From the NCBI RefSeq assembly GCF_011799805.1, contig NZ_WXUB01000002.1, positions 558,001 to 622,000 of the forward strand: 64,000 nucleotides of DNA, written 5' to 3'. A program made the position numbers and the translations under genes. Position 1 is the first letter of the stretch. Each line of letters opens with the position of its first letter. The notes under the pieces were generated by a model. It was given only the letters and a program-made list of their open reading frames with translations. It ran no database searches and was not told the origin of the DNA. Source of the stretch: Maribellus sediminis (GTDB lineage Bacteria > Bacteroidota > Bacteroidia > Bacteroidales > Prolixibacteraceae). This document shows positions 26,942 to 35,070 of this stretch, in pieces.

Positions 26942-28339
26942 CTACTCAATAAAGTACGAAGAAAACTCCTTAATTTGAGGTTCTCCTCTTGTTTCTGTAA
27001 CCTTTAATCTTATTTCCTTTAATTCAAGATCGTCGAAACGGTGTATAAACTTATGACCGATACATGATCCTTCAAAAATAGTTTTCCAACCTGTACTTGT
27101 TTTTCCTTCCAGCACGAATTCCCTCACTCGCTCGCCCGACTCAATATTTTCAGCCAGCACTAACTGGTTTACTTTTTGGCCTTTTTTCAACTTTAGCGTG
27201 AATTTGGTACCGGCACCGGATGTGGTAGCCAACGGATTTTCAAACCTGCTTTTGATCTCATTGCCCAGTTCTTTCAGACGTTGTACATCGGGCTCGGGAA
27301 GCAAACCATCTGCGTTGGGTGTTAGTCCCAAAATCAGCGAACTGTTGTGCCCCACCGAATTGTAATACATATGGACCAGTTTTTCCAGTGGATAAATTGC
27401 GTCTTCGTCGCCGGGTTCCCAGAACCATTCGTGCCGACCGTTGTAGCCACGCAGCGGGGCATCGCTCATGGCGGGCATATAATACGGTCCATTCGGATCG
27501 CCCGTTTTTAAAAGTTGAAAGTTATTCTTGAAAATTTCTTCCTGGTTAGCAGAGTGTGAGTAAGGATATGGGTAGGTTCCCCAACTTGGGTATGGAACCG
27601 TTCCGCTTTCGCTTCCTCCCCAGCGGATGTCGGCACGTTGTGTGTTGTGGTAGAAAATGCCATTCGGTTGGTGTTTTTCGAATATTCCCAACACATCGGG
27701 ACCGCCTTTTTCCGGACCATGAGCTCCACCGTCGAACCAAACGATCGCCAGGTCGCCGTAACGCGACATCAGTTCTTCGGTCATTCCCTCGCACATGCTG
27801 TTGTAATATTTTTGCCTGTTTTCGGCAAAAGCACCTTCGCCACTCACTTTAAAATCGTAAACACCAAAAAACGAATTCCAGCGTATGCCAATATAAATTC
27901 CGGGCAGTATATCGTATTTCCGGCACGATTCAACAAAATCCTTTACAATATCTCCGTTGCCATCTCTCCATTTTACAGCTTTCAAACTATATGGATTTAC
28001 ATCGCTTTGATAAAGGGCGAACCCGGTTTCGTGCGTCGCTGTAAGAATTGCGATTTTACAGCCGGCATCTTTCGCAGCTTTTATCCACTGGTCGGTATCC
28101 AGATTTTTCGGATTGAAAATATTGTAATCGGGCACCGGTGTTATTCGGTTTTCGCGCTGAACGTATTTCTTGCCGTCGAACACATGCAGGTCGTAATGAA
28201 AAACGGCAACCAGTTCGGCATTCTGCCAGTTGAGTTGTGCCTGTGTTGGAACGGGAACTTTCTGAAGCTCCTGTGCTTGTAAAAATCCAGCGCTTAAAAT
28301 CACAATACAAACAATTCCCAGAAATCTTGATATCATCAT
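26942..28339 (-). CDS. GH29 alpha-L-fucosidase family protein (short form), secreted
   Basis: 465 residues with a signal peptide (to about residue 22, FLQAQ). GH29 signs are the barrel strands AVFHYDLHVFDG, TATHETGFALYQSD (compare TAKHHDGF), ILPGIYIGIRWN and the nucleophile region LAIVWFDGGAHG, then SGTVPYPSWGTYPY and HNSSLILGLTPNADG. GH29 enzymes release alpha-L-fucose (some act on L-galactose or D-configured relatives). It directly abuts the upstream beta-propeller gene (no gap) and is the last of a four-gene operon. It lacks the F5/8 discoidin tail that the first GH29 of the operon has. Confidence 0.86.
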   Translation of the reverse strand: MMISRFLGIVCIVILSAGFLQAQELQKVPVPTQAQLNWQNAELVAVFHYDLHVFDGKKYVQRENRITPVPDYNIFNPKNLDTDQWIKAAKDAGCKIAILTATHETGFALYQSDVNPYSLKAVKWRDGNGDIVKDFVESCRKYDILPGIYIGIRWNSFFGVYDFKVSGEGAFAENRQKYYNSMCEGMTEELMSRYGDLAIVWFDGGAHGPEKGGPDVLGIFEKHQPNGIFYHNTQRADIRWGGSESGTVPYPSWGTYPYPYSHSANQEEIFKNNFQLLKTGDPNGPYYMPAMSDAPLRGYNGRHEWFWEPGDEDAIYPLEKLVHMYYNSVGHNSSLILGLTPNADGLLPEPDVQRLKELGNEIKSRFENPLATTSGAGTKFTLKLKKGQKVNQLVLAENIESGERVREFVLEGKTSTGWKTIFEGSCIGHKFIHRFDDLELKEIRLKVTETRGEPQIKEFSSYFIE

Positions 28340-29392
28340 TTATTCATCTTTGAATTTTAAAACATAACTAACCGTACAGTCACCACCATAAATGTTGGTT
28401 CCGGAGGGGACATAAAGGTACTCGGGCTTTCCGTTCTTTAGCAGCAATTGCGGTCGCTCGAACTTAGCATAAAGTCGGTTTTTAGGCCCGTAATGAACGG
28501 CTACCTTATTCATGTCAACATTTGTATATTGATTGATGCGATGAAAACCTTTTTCGTAAGTATCGAAATGAATTCCATCTTCCGAAGTCCAGAGAATGCC
28601 GCCTCCCTCCTCTATAATTCCATGATTATCGGTAGTGAGCAAAGCAAATTTTCCCTTGTACACAAAAGCGTATCCATCCTCGATATTACGATTGTTGGAT
28701 GTTACAGGAAACGGCATTTGCACATAAGGTCCTTCCAGATTTTCGGCAACAGCCAGTCCCATTTTTGCCTTTTCTGATTTGAAGTACAGAAAATAGCCTC
28801 CATCGGGATGTTGCAGGAAAGCAGGATTATTTACACCGTTACTCGCCTGGTAATTCCAATAATCAGGATTATCCGGAGGAGTAAGTATTTTGCCATTTTC
28901 GCCTGCCATTTCCCATGGTCCGTACAAACTCTTCGATGTTGCCAGACAAATAAACTGGTTTGAAGGGTGTTCTTCAATTCCACTGTTCTTTATAAAAAAC
29001 AACGCATATAAACTGTCAACTTTGTGGATAGCCGGGTTATGTGGAGCATAAGTTTTTTGTATGGCCGGATTGCAGGTAGCTTTTTCCACAATGTCACCTT
29101 TCACCGCTACATCGGAAAATACAAAGGGGCCCTCGGGAGAATCTCCAACGTAATGGGCAATTTCGCTGTGGGTGCGCCATCCCGGATCCACCTTTAGTTC
29201 TCCGGGCCAGCGTGCTACAAAAAGGTGTACTTTTCCATCGTCGCCATAAATGGGCGATGTTCCCCAAATGGTATAGCCCGAATCCTGTACTGCAATCCCT
29301 TTATATTCCCAGTTCTCGGCAAATGTGCCCTGGGAGCGTGCATTTACTGAGCACAAGGAAAACAAAAAAATGGTTATCAGGAAACGAGTCAT
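28340..29392 (-). CDS. Secreted five-bladed beta-propeller glycoside hydrolase (GH43/GH117-like)
   Basis: 350 residues, signal peptide ending near NARSQ. The repeated blade pattern (GYTIWGTSPIYGDDGKVHLFVARW, YAPHNPAIHKVDSLYALFFI, VNNPAFLQHPDGGYFLYFK, NIEDGYAFVYKGKFALLTTD) is that of GH clan F/J propellers. An acidic residue in each of the first blades could form the catalytic trio, but I cannot place it in a numbered family with confidence; GH43 and GH117 are the nearest candidates by eye. It lies between the nuclease-fold gene (18 bases) and the second GH29 gene (no gap). Confidence 0.7.
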   Translation of the reverse strand: MTRFLITIFLFSLCSVNARSQGTFAENWEYKGIAVQDSGYTIWGTSPIYGDDGKVHLFVARWPGELKVDPGWRTHSEIAHYVGDSPEGPFVFSDVAVKGDIVEKATCNPAIQKTYAPHNPAIHKVDSLYALFFIKNSGIEEHPSNQFICLATSKSLYGPWEMAGENGKILTPPDNPDYWNYQASNGVNNPAFLQHPDGGYFLYFKSEKAKMGLAVAENLEGPYVQMPFPVTSNNRNIEDGYAFVYKGKFALLTTDNHGIIEEGGGILWTSEDGIHFDTYEKGFHRINQYTNVDMNKVAVHYGPKNRLYAKFERPQLLLKNGKPEYLYVPSGTNIYGGDCTVSYVLKFKDE

Positions 29393-29410
29393 ATTAAAAC
29401 TTTTTAACTG

Positions 29411-30331
29411 CTAATTAGAAGCAGAATCGTTCATGTTAAAATCAGCAATAACCGGATAATGATCGGACAAAAACCAATTTTCTTCGCCGTTACATACCTT
29501 TGCATTCACACATTTGGATTCCAGTTCAGGAGAAACGAGAATGTAGTCGATTCGTTCCAAACGCGACAAAAATTGTTCATGCGTTTCGTTATTTAACGGT
29601 GCCAGTACCATTGATGGAAAGCTTCCCCGATCTTGTATTCCACTGGTATACTTACGCGTTACATCGTACAGTGGAAACGAGAGGAAACTTGAAATAACCG
29701 AATAATTCAGATCGCCATTATCAATATTTCCATCCAGCCCTTTACCCTCGTTGCTTTTCCTCATATGGAGTAACAGATCGCCATCCGGCTCATAAAGGTC
29801 GGCATCGAATGGTGAATTGGCATTAAAATCGCCCAAAACTATGTATTTCGTATTCTCAGTTTTTATTTCCTCCAGCTTTGCAAGTAATATTTCCTTTTCT
29901 TCGCGACGGCGTTTTATACTTCCCGGGTGAAGATGAACCACGAGGAAATCGATACCATTGGTACTACAATGCAAAGCCCCGTGGTGCATTCCTTTTATGA
30001 TCTTTTCTTTCACTTCTATCGGGTATTTTGAAGTTAAACCAACGGAGTAGCCGGTCTTTTTCAACAATACCGAATATTTATGCCCCCACGATTTTGCATC
30101 TTCTGCCAGTTTCCCGGGTGTATAATCACACAATTCCTGCAAAGCAACAACATCGGGCTGTTGCTTTTCCACCCAGTGTTGAAGATTCATTCTTCGGGTT
30201 TGGTCTTTTCCCCAGTCAAAGCCGTTCCAGATGTTGTAGGTCATCACTCTTAGATGCTGCTCATTTTTTTGAGAAAATACGAAAAGAGGCAATACGATTA
30301 CCACCAAAAGCATTACAAACCGTTTGATCAT
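29411..30331 (-). CDS. Secreted endonuclease/exonuclease/phosphatase-fold protein
   Basis: 306 residues with a signal peptide (to about residue 20, FVFSQ). EEP-fold catalytic boxes are in order: RVMTYNIWNG, VVALQELCDY, FLVVHLHPGS, IVLGDFNANSPFD, RIDYILVS and LSDHYPVIADF. These hold the metal-binding Asn, Glu, Asp and the terminal Asp-His. Members cleave DNA, phosphoinositides or sphingomyelin. It lies inside an operon with two GH29 enzymes and a propeller hydrolase, 11 and 18 bases from its neighbours, so a phosphodiester or sulfate-free sugar-phosphate link in a glycoconjugate is a possible target. That is inference. Confidence 0.87.
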   Translation of the reverse strand: MIKRFVMLLVVIVLPLFVFSQKNEQHLRVMTYNIWNGFDWGKDQTRRMNLQHWVEKQQPDVVALQELCDYTPGKLAEDAKSWGHKYSVLLKKTGYSVGLTSKYPIEVKEKIIKGMHHGALHCSTNGIDFLVVHLHPGSIKRRREEKEILLAKLEEIKTENTKYIVLGDFNANSPFDADLYEPDGDLLLHMRKSNEGKGLDGNIDNGDLNYSVISSFLSFPLYDVTRKYTSGIQDRGSFPSMVLAPLNNETHEQFLSRLERIDYILVSPELESKCVNAKVCNGEENWFLSDHYPVIADFNMNDSASN

Positions 30332-30342
30332 ACTTTATCCAT

Positions 30343-32328
30343 TTAGTGTACGTAAATATGTGCTCTTTTTAAATGAAGTGCATCTTCGGTATTAGCTTTT
30401 AGCAAGATTTTAACATAGCGTGCTTCCACTCCCGGCAGCTGAATTCCGGCATTGAACTGTGCCACTGTAACTTCCCACTGATTGAATGCTTTATCGTTTT
30501 TTTCGATTGATTGCCAGTTTTTTCCATCATCAGAAACCAGTACTTCAAAGGTACCCGGATTTCCGTTGTAATGTTTATCATTGTATAAATCTACACCGGT
30601 TACCGAATACAATTTGCCCAGATCTAATATCGCGTATGGTTCTCTTTCTGCTTTTGTATGAAATGCAAAAGCGCTGTTAAATAAGGTGTTTCCCTGAAGT
30701 AGTTCGTGATGCTCAGGATTGTCGAGAGCTGATTGAGAACTTAGTTCCAGTTTTACATTTTCGGTGAGTTGTTTGCCAAACATCGGGTCGTCAAACCTTG
30801 ATTTCGACCGCTTTTCTGCCACCATTCCTTTAATTTCATTTTCGAATGAAAGTTCAACGATGACTGACTCTACATTTCTATTTACTTTTTCAAGTTTGAT
30901 GAGTACTTGCTTTTCTTTTTGGCTAAAGGAGGCCTGTCCTCCGGTGAGAACCTTTGCCGACACGATTTTATTTTCAATTGCCGGCAACGTAAGGGTATCT
31001 CCCACTTCGCCCGTAATATGTACAAAAGCTGTTTTTCCACGATAAGTGCTCCCGCCCCATTTCTCAGGGTACCAGGGTCCGCCTTTTGTATTGTAAATGG
31101 TTTGTCCGTATTGTTTCAGCCATTCGCCAACTTCTTCCAAACGCGTAACCTGAACAGGATCGAACTCTCCATCCCATTTCGAGCCCCAGCTCAACAACAT
31201 ATTGCCGTTTCCGCAAGCGGTTGCGGTCAACATTTCAACGATTTTCTTTTTCGATTTTGTGGGTGTATCCGACCACGACCACGAACCGCAAAGGGTTACG
31301 CAACTTTCCCAGGGACGAGACTGATACATACCAATCTTCTGCTCCGGAGTATCAAAATCTCCTGGAAGGGATGCACGGTTATTGATGATTATCCCGGGTT
31401 GCAACTCACGAATCATTCGTGTAAGTTTTTCCGACTCCCACATATCGGCAGTGAACATACCTCCCCACCAAGTAGCATCGAACCAGAAAACATCCACTTT
31501 GCCGTAGTTGGTGCACAACTCTCGAACCACATTAAACTGGTAGTCGATGTATTTTTGATGTCTTGGTCCGGGTTTCACTTCTTTTACTCCGGGTTTTGCC
31601 TTAAAGTATGGCGCTTCGTCTTGTACTTCAATTAAACTGGTATCAACCGGTGCATAGTCGGGATGGTACCAATCGCGCTGCGAATAGTAGATACCAAACT
31701 TCATTCCCGCTTCGTGACAGGCATCGGCAATTTCTTTTAAATAATCGCGTCCAAAAGGTGTATTGGTCACCTTAAAATCGGAATACTGGGTATCCCACAT
31801 ATGAAAACCATCGTGGTGTTTGGCAATGGTGACGATGTATTTCATGCCGGCACGTTTGGCAATACCTACCCATTCTTTGGCATCAAAGTTCTCGAAAACA
31901 AATTTCTCAGGGTATTTCACCCACACCGAATCAGGAATCGGGCCGTGGCCTTTGTCAGGTGCTTTCCGGGTGTAACACATTCCCCAGCTCAGGTCTTTGC
32001 CAATGTATGTCGATAATCCGAAATGAATGAACATGCCGTAGCGGGCGTCATTAAACCATTGCATTTCCTCCTTCGTAGCAAAATTGCTGACATCCCATTC
32101 TTCTTCCGTAAACATCTGAATATGGTTCCAGCGGGCTTTTTTATCGGTTGTTTCGCCCTTTACTGACCATTGTGCATTGGTAGTATGAATTCCAACTCCG
32201 ACAAAAAGGAGAATTAAAAATACCGTTTTTACATGGAAAGACTTTACATTTTTCCTGTCGATATAAAACCAATAACTGAAATATGAAACAATCCTTCTTA
32301 CCGGATTCTGATGAAAACAATCAAACAT
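30343..32328 (-). CDS. GH29 alpha-L-fucosidase with C-terminal discoidin domain
   Basis: 661 residues. The catalytic domain (about 70-480) shows DARYGMFIHFGLST, TIAKHHDGFHMWDTQYSDF, MKFGIYYSQRDWYHPDY and the nucleophile region VDVFWFDATWWGG. An F5/8 type C (CBM32-like) domain follows (about 540-661; LYSVTGVDLYNDKHYNGNPGTFEVLVSDDGKNW in pieces). The start at 32328 gives an unusually long N-region of 33 residues before the hydrophobic stretch; no in-frame ATG lies nearer. The first gene of a four-gene operon. The terminator and tRNA scrap at 32.5 kb lie just upstream. Substrate could be fucosylated glycans or L-galactose side chains of xylan. Confidence 0.9.
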   Translation of the reverse strand: MFDCFHQNPVRRIVSYFSYWFYIDRKNVKSFHVKTVFLILLFVGVGIHTTNAQWSVKGETTDKKARWNHIQMFTEEEWDVSNFATKEEMQWFNDARYGMFIHFGLSTYIGKDLSWGMCYTRKAPDKGHGPIPDSVWVKYPEKFVFENFDAKEWVGIAKRAGMKYIVTIAKHHDGFHMWDTQYSDFKVTNTPFGRDYLKEIADACHEAGMKFGIYYSQRDWYHPDYAPVDTSLIEVQDEAPYFKAKPGVKEVKPGPRHQKYIDYQFNVVRELCTNYGKVDVFWFDATWWGGMFTADMWESEKLTRMIRELQPGIIINNRASLPGDFDTPEQKIGMYQSRPWESCVTLCGSWSWSDTPTKSKKKIVEMLTATACGNGNMLLSWGSKWDGEFDPVQVTRLEEVGEWLKQYGQTIYNTKGGPWYPEKWGGSTYRGKTAFVHITGEVGDTLTLPAIENKIVSAKVLTGGQASFSQKEKQVLIKLEKVNRNVESVIVELSFENEIKGMVAEKRSKSRFDDPMFGKQLTENVKLELSSQSALDNPEHHELLQGNTLFNSAFAFHTKAEREPYAILDLGKLYSVTGVDLYNDKHYNGNPGTFEVLVSDDGKNWQSIEKNDKAFNQWEVTVAQFNAGIQLPGVEARYVKILLKANTEDALHLKRAHIYVH

Positions 32329-32500
32329 GATAATGTTAATATTTTTTACTACTTAAATCTAAGTTCGTAAAATTATCCAAAAGTTTAACGATGTACGAAA
32401 TTATGAGATACTTTTTTGTGCCAAAGAGTCAAGTTTTGATAGAAAAGCATCCTATTGATGTGATTACCCAAAGAAACATGCCAGTTTCTATTTTGAGCAA

Positions 32501-32540
32501 AACAAAAAAGAGCTACAAACTTTGTAACTCTTTTTTGTTT
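32501..32540. terminator. Long bidirectional terminator next to the tRNA fragment
   Basis: AACAAAAAAGAG (32501-32512) pairs with CTCTTTTTTGTT (32528-32539), with TACA (32514-32517) and TGTA (32523-32526) continuing the stem around a five-base loop. It has A/T tracts on both sides. On the minus strand it follows directly after the 3' end of the tRNA fragment, as an intact tRNA gene's terminator would. Confidence 0.85.
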
Positions 32541-32547
32541 TGATTAG

Positions 32548-32585
32548 TACCCCGGACGGGATTCGAACCCATGACCTACTGCATT
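32548..32585 (-). pseudogene. 3' fragment of a tRNA gene (possible att site)
   Basis: Read on the minus strand: anticodon-stem 3' side GCAGT, variable loop AGGTC, T arm ATGGG-TTCGAAT-CCCGT, acceptor 3' strand CCGGGGT and discriminator A, all with correct spacing. No matching 5' acceptor (ACCCCGG) or D arm occurs upstream, and the 5' side of the anticodon stem fits badly, so the gene is not intact. Tyrosine recombinases use exactly this part of a tRNA gene as the attachment core. The rest of 32329-32744 holds the terminator and no gene. Confidence 0.75.
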
Positions 32586-32744
32586 GAAACCAATTCATCA
32601 CACGGTATTCAATAGCTTCGCTTCAGATAGAAGGATTTTATTATTATGTATTGCTACCGAATTAAGCCAGGTAAAAAATTTAGCAGATAAAGAATGCATT
32701 CATCAATTAGCAAGATTTTTCAAATCTCATTAATAAGAATGATA

Positions 32745-33713
32745 TTAGGCTGTTCCTTCAATGGTTTGTATAGTTCCATCTTCGTTGTACTCCAATTCTA
32801 CCACTTTCATGCTGCGCAGCCAGGTTTTTCCGCCCGATGGCACGCTGTCGTGGTGAAACAGGTACCACTTGCCCTTGAATTCAACGATTGAATGATGGGT
32901 TGTCCAGCCAACTACAGGAGTTAAAATTACTCCCTGATAGGTAAACGGTCCGTATGGATTGTCGCCAATTGCATAACATAGTTTATGCGTGTTTCCGGTG
33001 GAATACGAGAAATAATATTTCCCCTGGTATTTATGCATCCACGATGCCTCAAAAAAACGTCGGTCGTGATCGCCGGCTTTTAAAGGTTCTCCGTTTTCAT
33101 CCAAAATAACAAGCGCTTTGGGTTCTTCTCCAAACTCCAACATATCGGCACTAAGACGCGCAACGCGGGCTGTCAAGGCAGGCTCTTCATCGGCAGGCTC
33201 CTGTCCGCATTCAATGGCTTTATTGTTTCGGTAGCGCTGTAGCTGCCCGCCCCACAATCCGCCAAAATACATGTAATAGCTACCATCTTCATCCTTAAAA
33301 ACGCAGGGATCGATGGAGTAACTACCTTTCATTGGAGCATCCTGAGGAAGAAACGGACCTTCCGGTTTGTCACTTATAGCGACACCAATCCTGAAAATAT
33401 CAGTTTTATCTTTTAAAGGGAAATACAGGTAAAACTTTCCGTCTTTTTCAGCACAATCGCTGTCCCACAACTGACGCCCCGACCAGGGAATATCTTTTAC
33501 ATCGAGCGCTACACCATGATCGGTAACCTCCCCTTCCACATCGTCCAACGAAAAAACGTGATAATCGCGCATATCGAAATGATCGCCAAGATCGTTTTCC
33601 GGTATACCCGATTCAATATCGTGAGAAGGATAGATATAAATCTTTCCATTAAAAACATGAGCTGCCGGATCAGCGGTAAACATATGATCGACTAAATATC
33701 TTGGGTTTTTCAT
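32745..33713 (-). CDS. GH43 family beta-xylosidase/arabinofuranosidase, no signal peptide
   Basis: 322 residues of the five-bladed GH43 fold. The catalytic base is D15 (TADPAAHVF), the pKa modulator is the Asp of SIDPCVFKDEDG, and the acid is the Glu of RFFEASWMHKY. There is no signal peptide, so it acts in the cytoplasm on imported xylo- or arabinoxylo-oligosaccharides. It is nearest to GH43 subfamily 1 by eye. It lies after the terminator that follows the GH10 gene, so it may be a separate unit. A few hundred bases to its left lies the tRNA fragment. Confidence 0.87.
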   Translation of the reverse strand: MKNPRYLVDHMFTADPAAHVFNGKIYIYPSHDIESGIPENDLGDHFDMRDYHVFSLDDVEGEVTDHGVALDVKDIPWSGRQLWDSDCAEKDGKFYLYFPLKDKTDIFRIGVAISDKPEGPFLPQDAPMKGSYSIDPCVFKDEDGSYYMYFGGLWGGQLQRYRNNKAIECGQEPADEEPALTARVARLSADMLEFGEEPKALVILDENGEPLKAGDHDRRFFEASWMHKYQGKYYFSYSTGNTHKLCYAIGDNPYGPFTYQGVILTPVVGWTTHHSIVEFKGKWYLFHHDSVPSGGKTWLRSMKVVELEYNEDGTIQTIEGTA

Positions 33714-33808
33714 TTAATTAATATTTTCTATTTGGTGGAATAAAATGATGCTCTCCGATGAGCTAATCATTAATATTATTCACTTATTTCTTTCCTTGAT
33801 TTTTAAAA

Positions 33809-33838
33809 CCGGGAGCAGCCAAATTCAGCTACTCCCGG
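33809..33838 (-). terminator. Rho-independent terminator after the short GH10 gene
   Basis: CCGGGAG (33809-33815) pairs with CTCCCGG (33832-33838), extended inside by AGC/GCT pairing. On the minus strand it is followed by TTTTAAAAATC. It marks the end of the CE15-GH115-CE20-GPH-GH10 unit, 32 bases past the GH10 stop. Confidence 0.82.
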
Positions 33839-33869
33839 AAAACTAACTAAACTAATTACATTGAGCTAA

Positions 33870-35012
33870 CTATTTTGTATCCCAATTGTTCGCTTCATTG
33901 ATTAATTTGGGAACAATACTTTTAGGCTGATTTTCGCGATCGAACAACAATGGATAATCAGTACGTCCCCGAATAGGAAAATTATTTTTCCATGAAGTGG
34001 CATCAGAAACACCCCAGAGTGTCACACGTGTAACCGCATCAGAATGTTTCAAAAACAAGCGGAAAAAATCGAGCATTCGTTCGTCCCATTCATTCATTTT
34101 TTCTACCGGAACTCCCTCCGTGTATGGATTCAGGCTTTGCTGATATTCAAAACTGGTGGCAATATCGGCACCTACATCTCTGCGTCGGTTAGGTAAGATC
34201 GACATATCTAGCTCGGTAACCATGACTTTCATTCCTTCGTTGGCATAAGCTTCAATAGCAGCTTCATATTCTTCCAACGACGGGCTATCCATTCCAACGT
34301 GTCCCTGCATACCAATTCCGTCAATTCGAATACCTTCGGCTTTTAAATCGCGTACCATCTGAACAATGGCGTCGCGTTTTCCCGGATACCACTCGTTATA
34401 ATCGTTGTAATATAATTCGGCATCAGGATCGGCTTCGTGTGCAAACTGAAATGCCAGTTTGATAAAGTCGTCACCTACAATCTGGCGGAATTTACTGTTT
34501 CGCATACTACCGTCTTCCATTATGGCTTCGTTAACCACATCCCAGCCTTTTATGCGGCCTTTGTAACGCCCAACTACCGTATAAATGTGACTTTTCATAC
34601 GCTCGATCATTACTTCCCGTGAAACATCATTTCCTTCATCATCGGTAAAAAACCAGCGTGGAGCCTGCGAATGCCAGATTAAACAATGGCCAGTAATAAA
34701 TTTGTTGTTTTCAACTCCAAATTCAACAAACTGATCAGGCAGATCAAAATTATACTCGTCTTCTTTTGGATGAATTGGCCCGCTTTTCATACAGTTTTCT
34801 GCGACTATGGCACTAAATTGATTTTTGATCACTTCAATGCCGGCAGTATCCCGGCCAGTAATTTGCCAGGCATTCAATGCTGTACCAATATGAAATTTGT
34901 CCTTATAAGCATCTTTTAAAGTTGCAGGACTTTCGCTTTTCGAAAGGCTACACGATGATAATACCAGTACCCCCAATGCGAATAATAAGTAGTATTTTTT
35001 TACATTTTTCAT
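33870..35012 (-). CDS. GH10 endo-1,4-beta-xylanase, lipoprotein
   Basis: 380 residues with a lipobox LVLSSCS (Cys about residue 21). A single GH10 barrel: acid/base E162 in WDVVNEAIMEDG and nucleophile E267 in VTELDMSIL, with HCLIWHSQAP and NDYNEWYPGK as substrate-binding strands. It has no binding module. A second, modular GH10 is present at 42.5 kb; the two probably act on polymer and on shorter decorated chains respectively. It follows the GPH symporter by 58 bases and is closed by a terminator. As a lipoprotein it acts at the cell surface or in the periplasm. Confidence 0.95.
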   Translation of the reverse strand: MKNVKKYYLLFALGVLVLSSCSLSKSESPATLKDAYKDKFHIGTALNAWQITGRDTAGIEVIKNQFSAIVAENCMKSGPIHPKEDEYNFDLPDQFVEFGVENNKFITGHCLIWHSQAPRWFFTDDEGNDVSREVMIERMKSHIYTVVGRYKGRIKGWDVVNEAIMEDGSMRNSKFRQIVGDDFIKLAFQFAHEADPDAELYYNDYNEWYPGKRDAIVQMVRDLKAEGIRIDGIGMQGHVGMDSPSLEEYEAAIEAYANEGMKVMVTELDMSILPNRRRDVGADIATSFEYQQSLNPYTEGVPVEKMNEWDERMLDFFRLFLKHSDAVTRVTLWGVSDATSWKNNFPIRGRTDYPLLFDRENQPKSIVPKLINEANNWDTK

Positions 35013-35070
35013 GATAATAAATTGATTAGAGTTTTATTCAGTAAGTATGTATTTATCTTTAATTTTAAAA

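Noticed and set aside
27638-28282. 214-codon frame antisense to the second GH29 gene
   Set aside because: Shadow of a well-supported gene; no start signal and no recognisable domain.
30907-31635. 242-codon frame antisense to the first GH29 gene
   Set aside because: The opposite strand carries an unmistakable GH29 catalytic domain; the antisense product has no domain and is rich in unusual residues.
32548-32620. Intact tRNA gene with a UCA-like anticodon
   Set aside because: There is no D arm or 5' acceptor strand, and the anticodon stem does not pair fully; only the 3' part is genuine.
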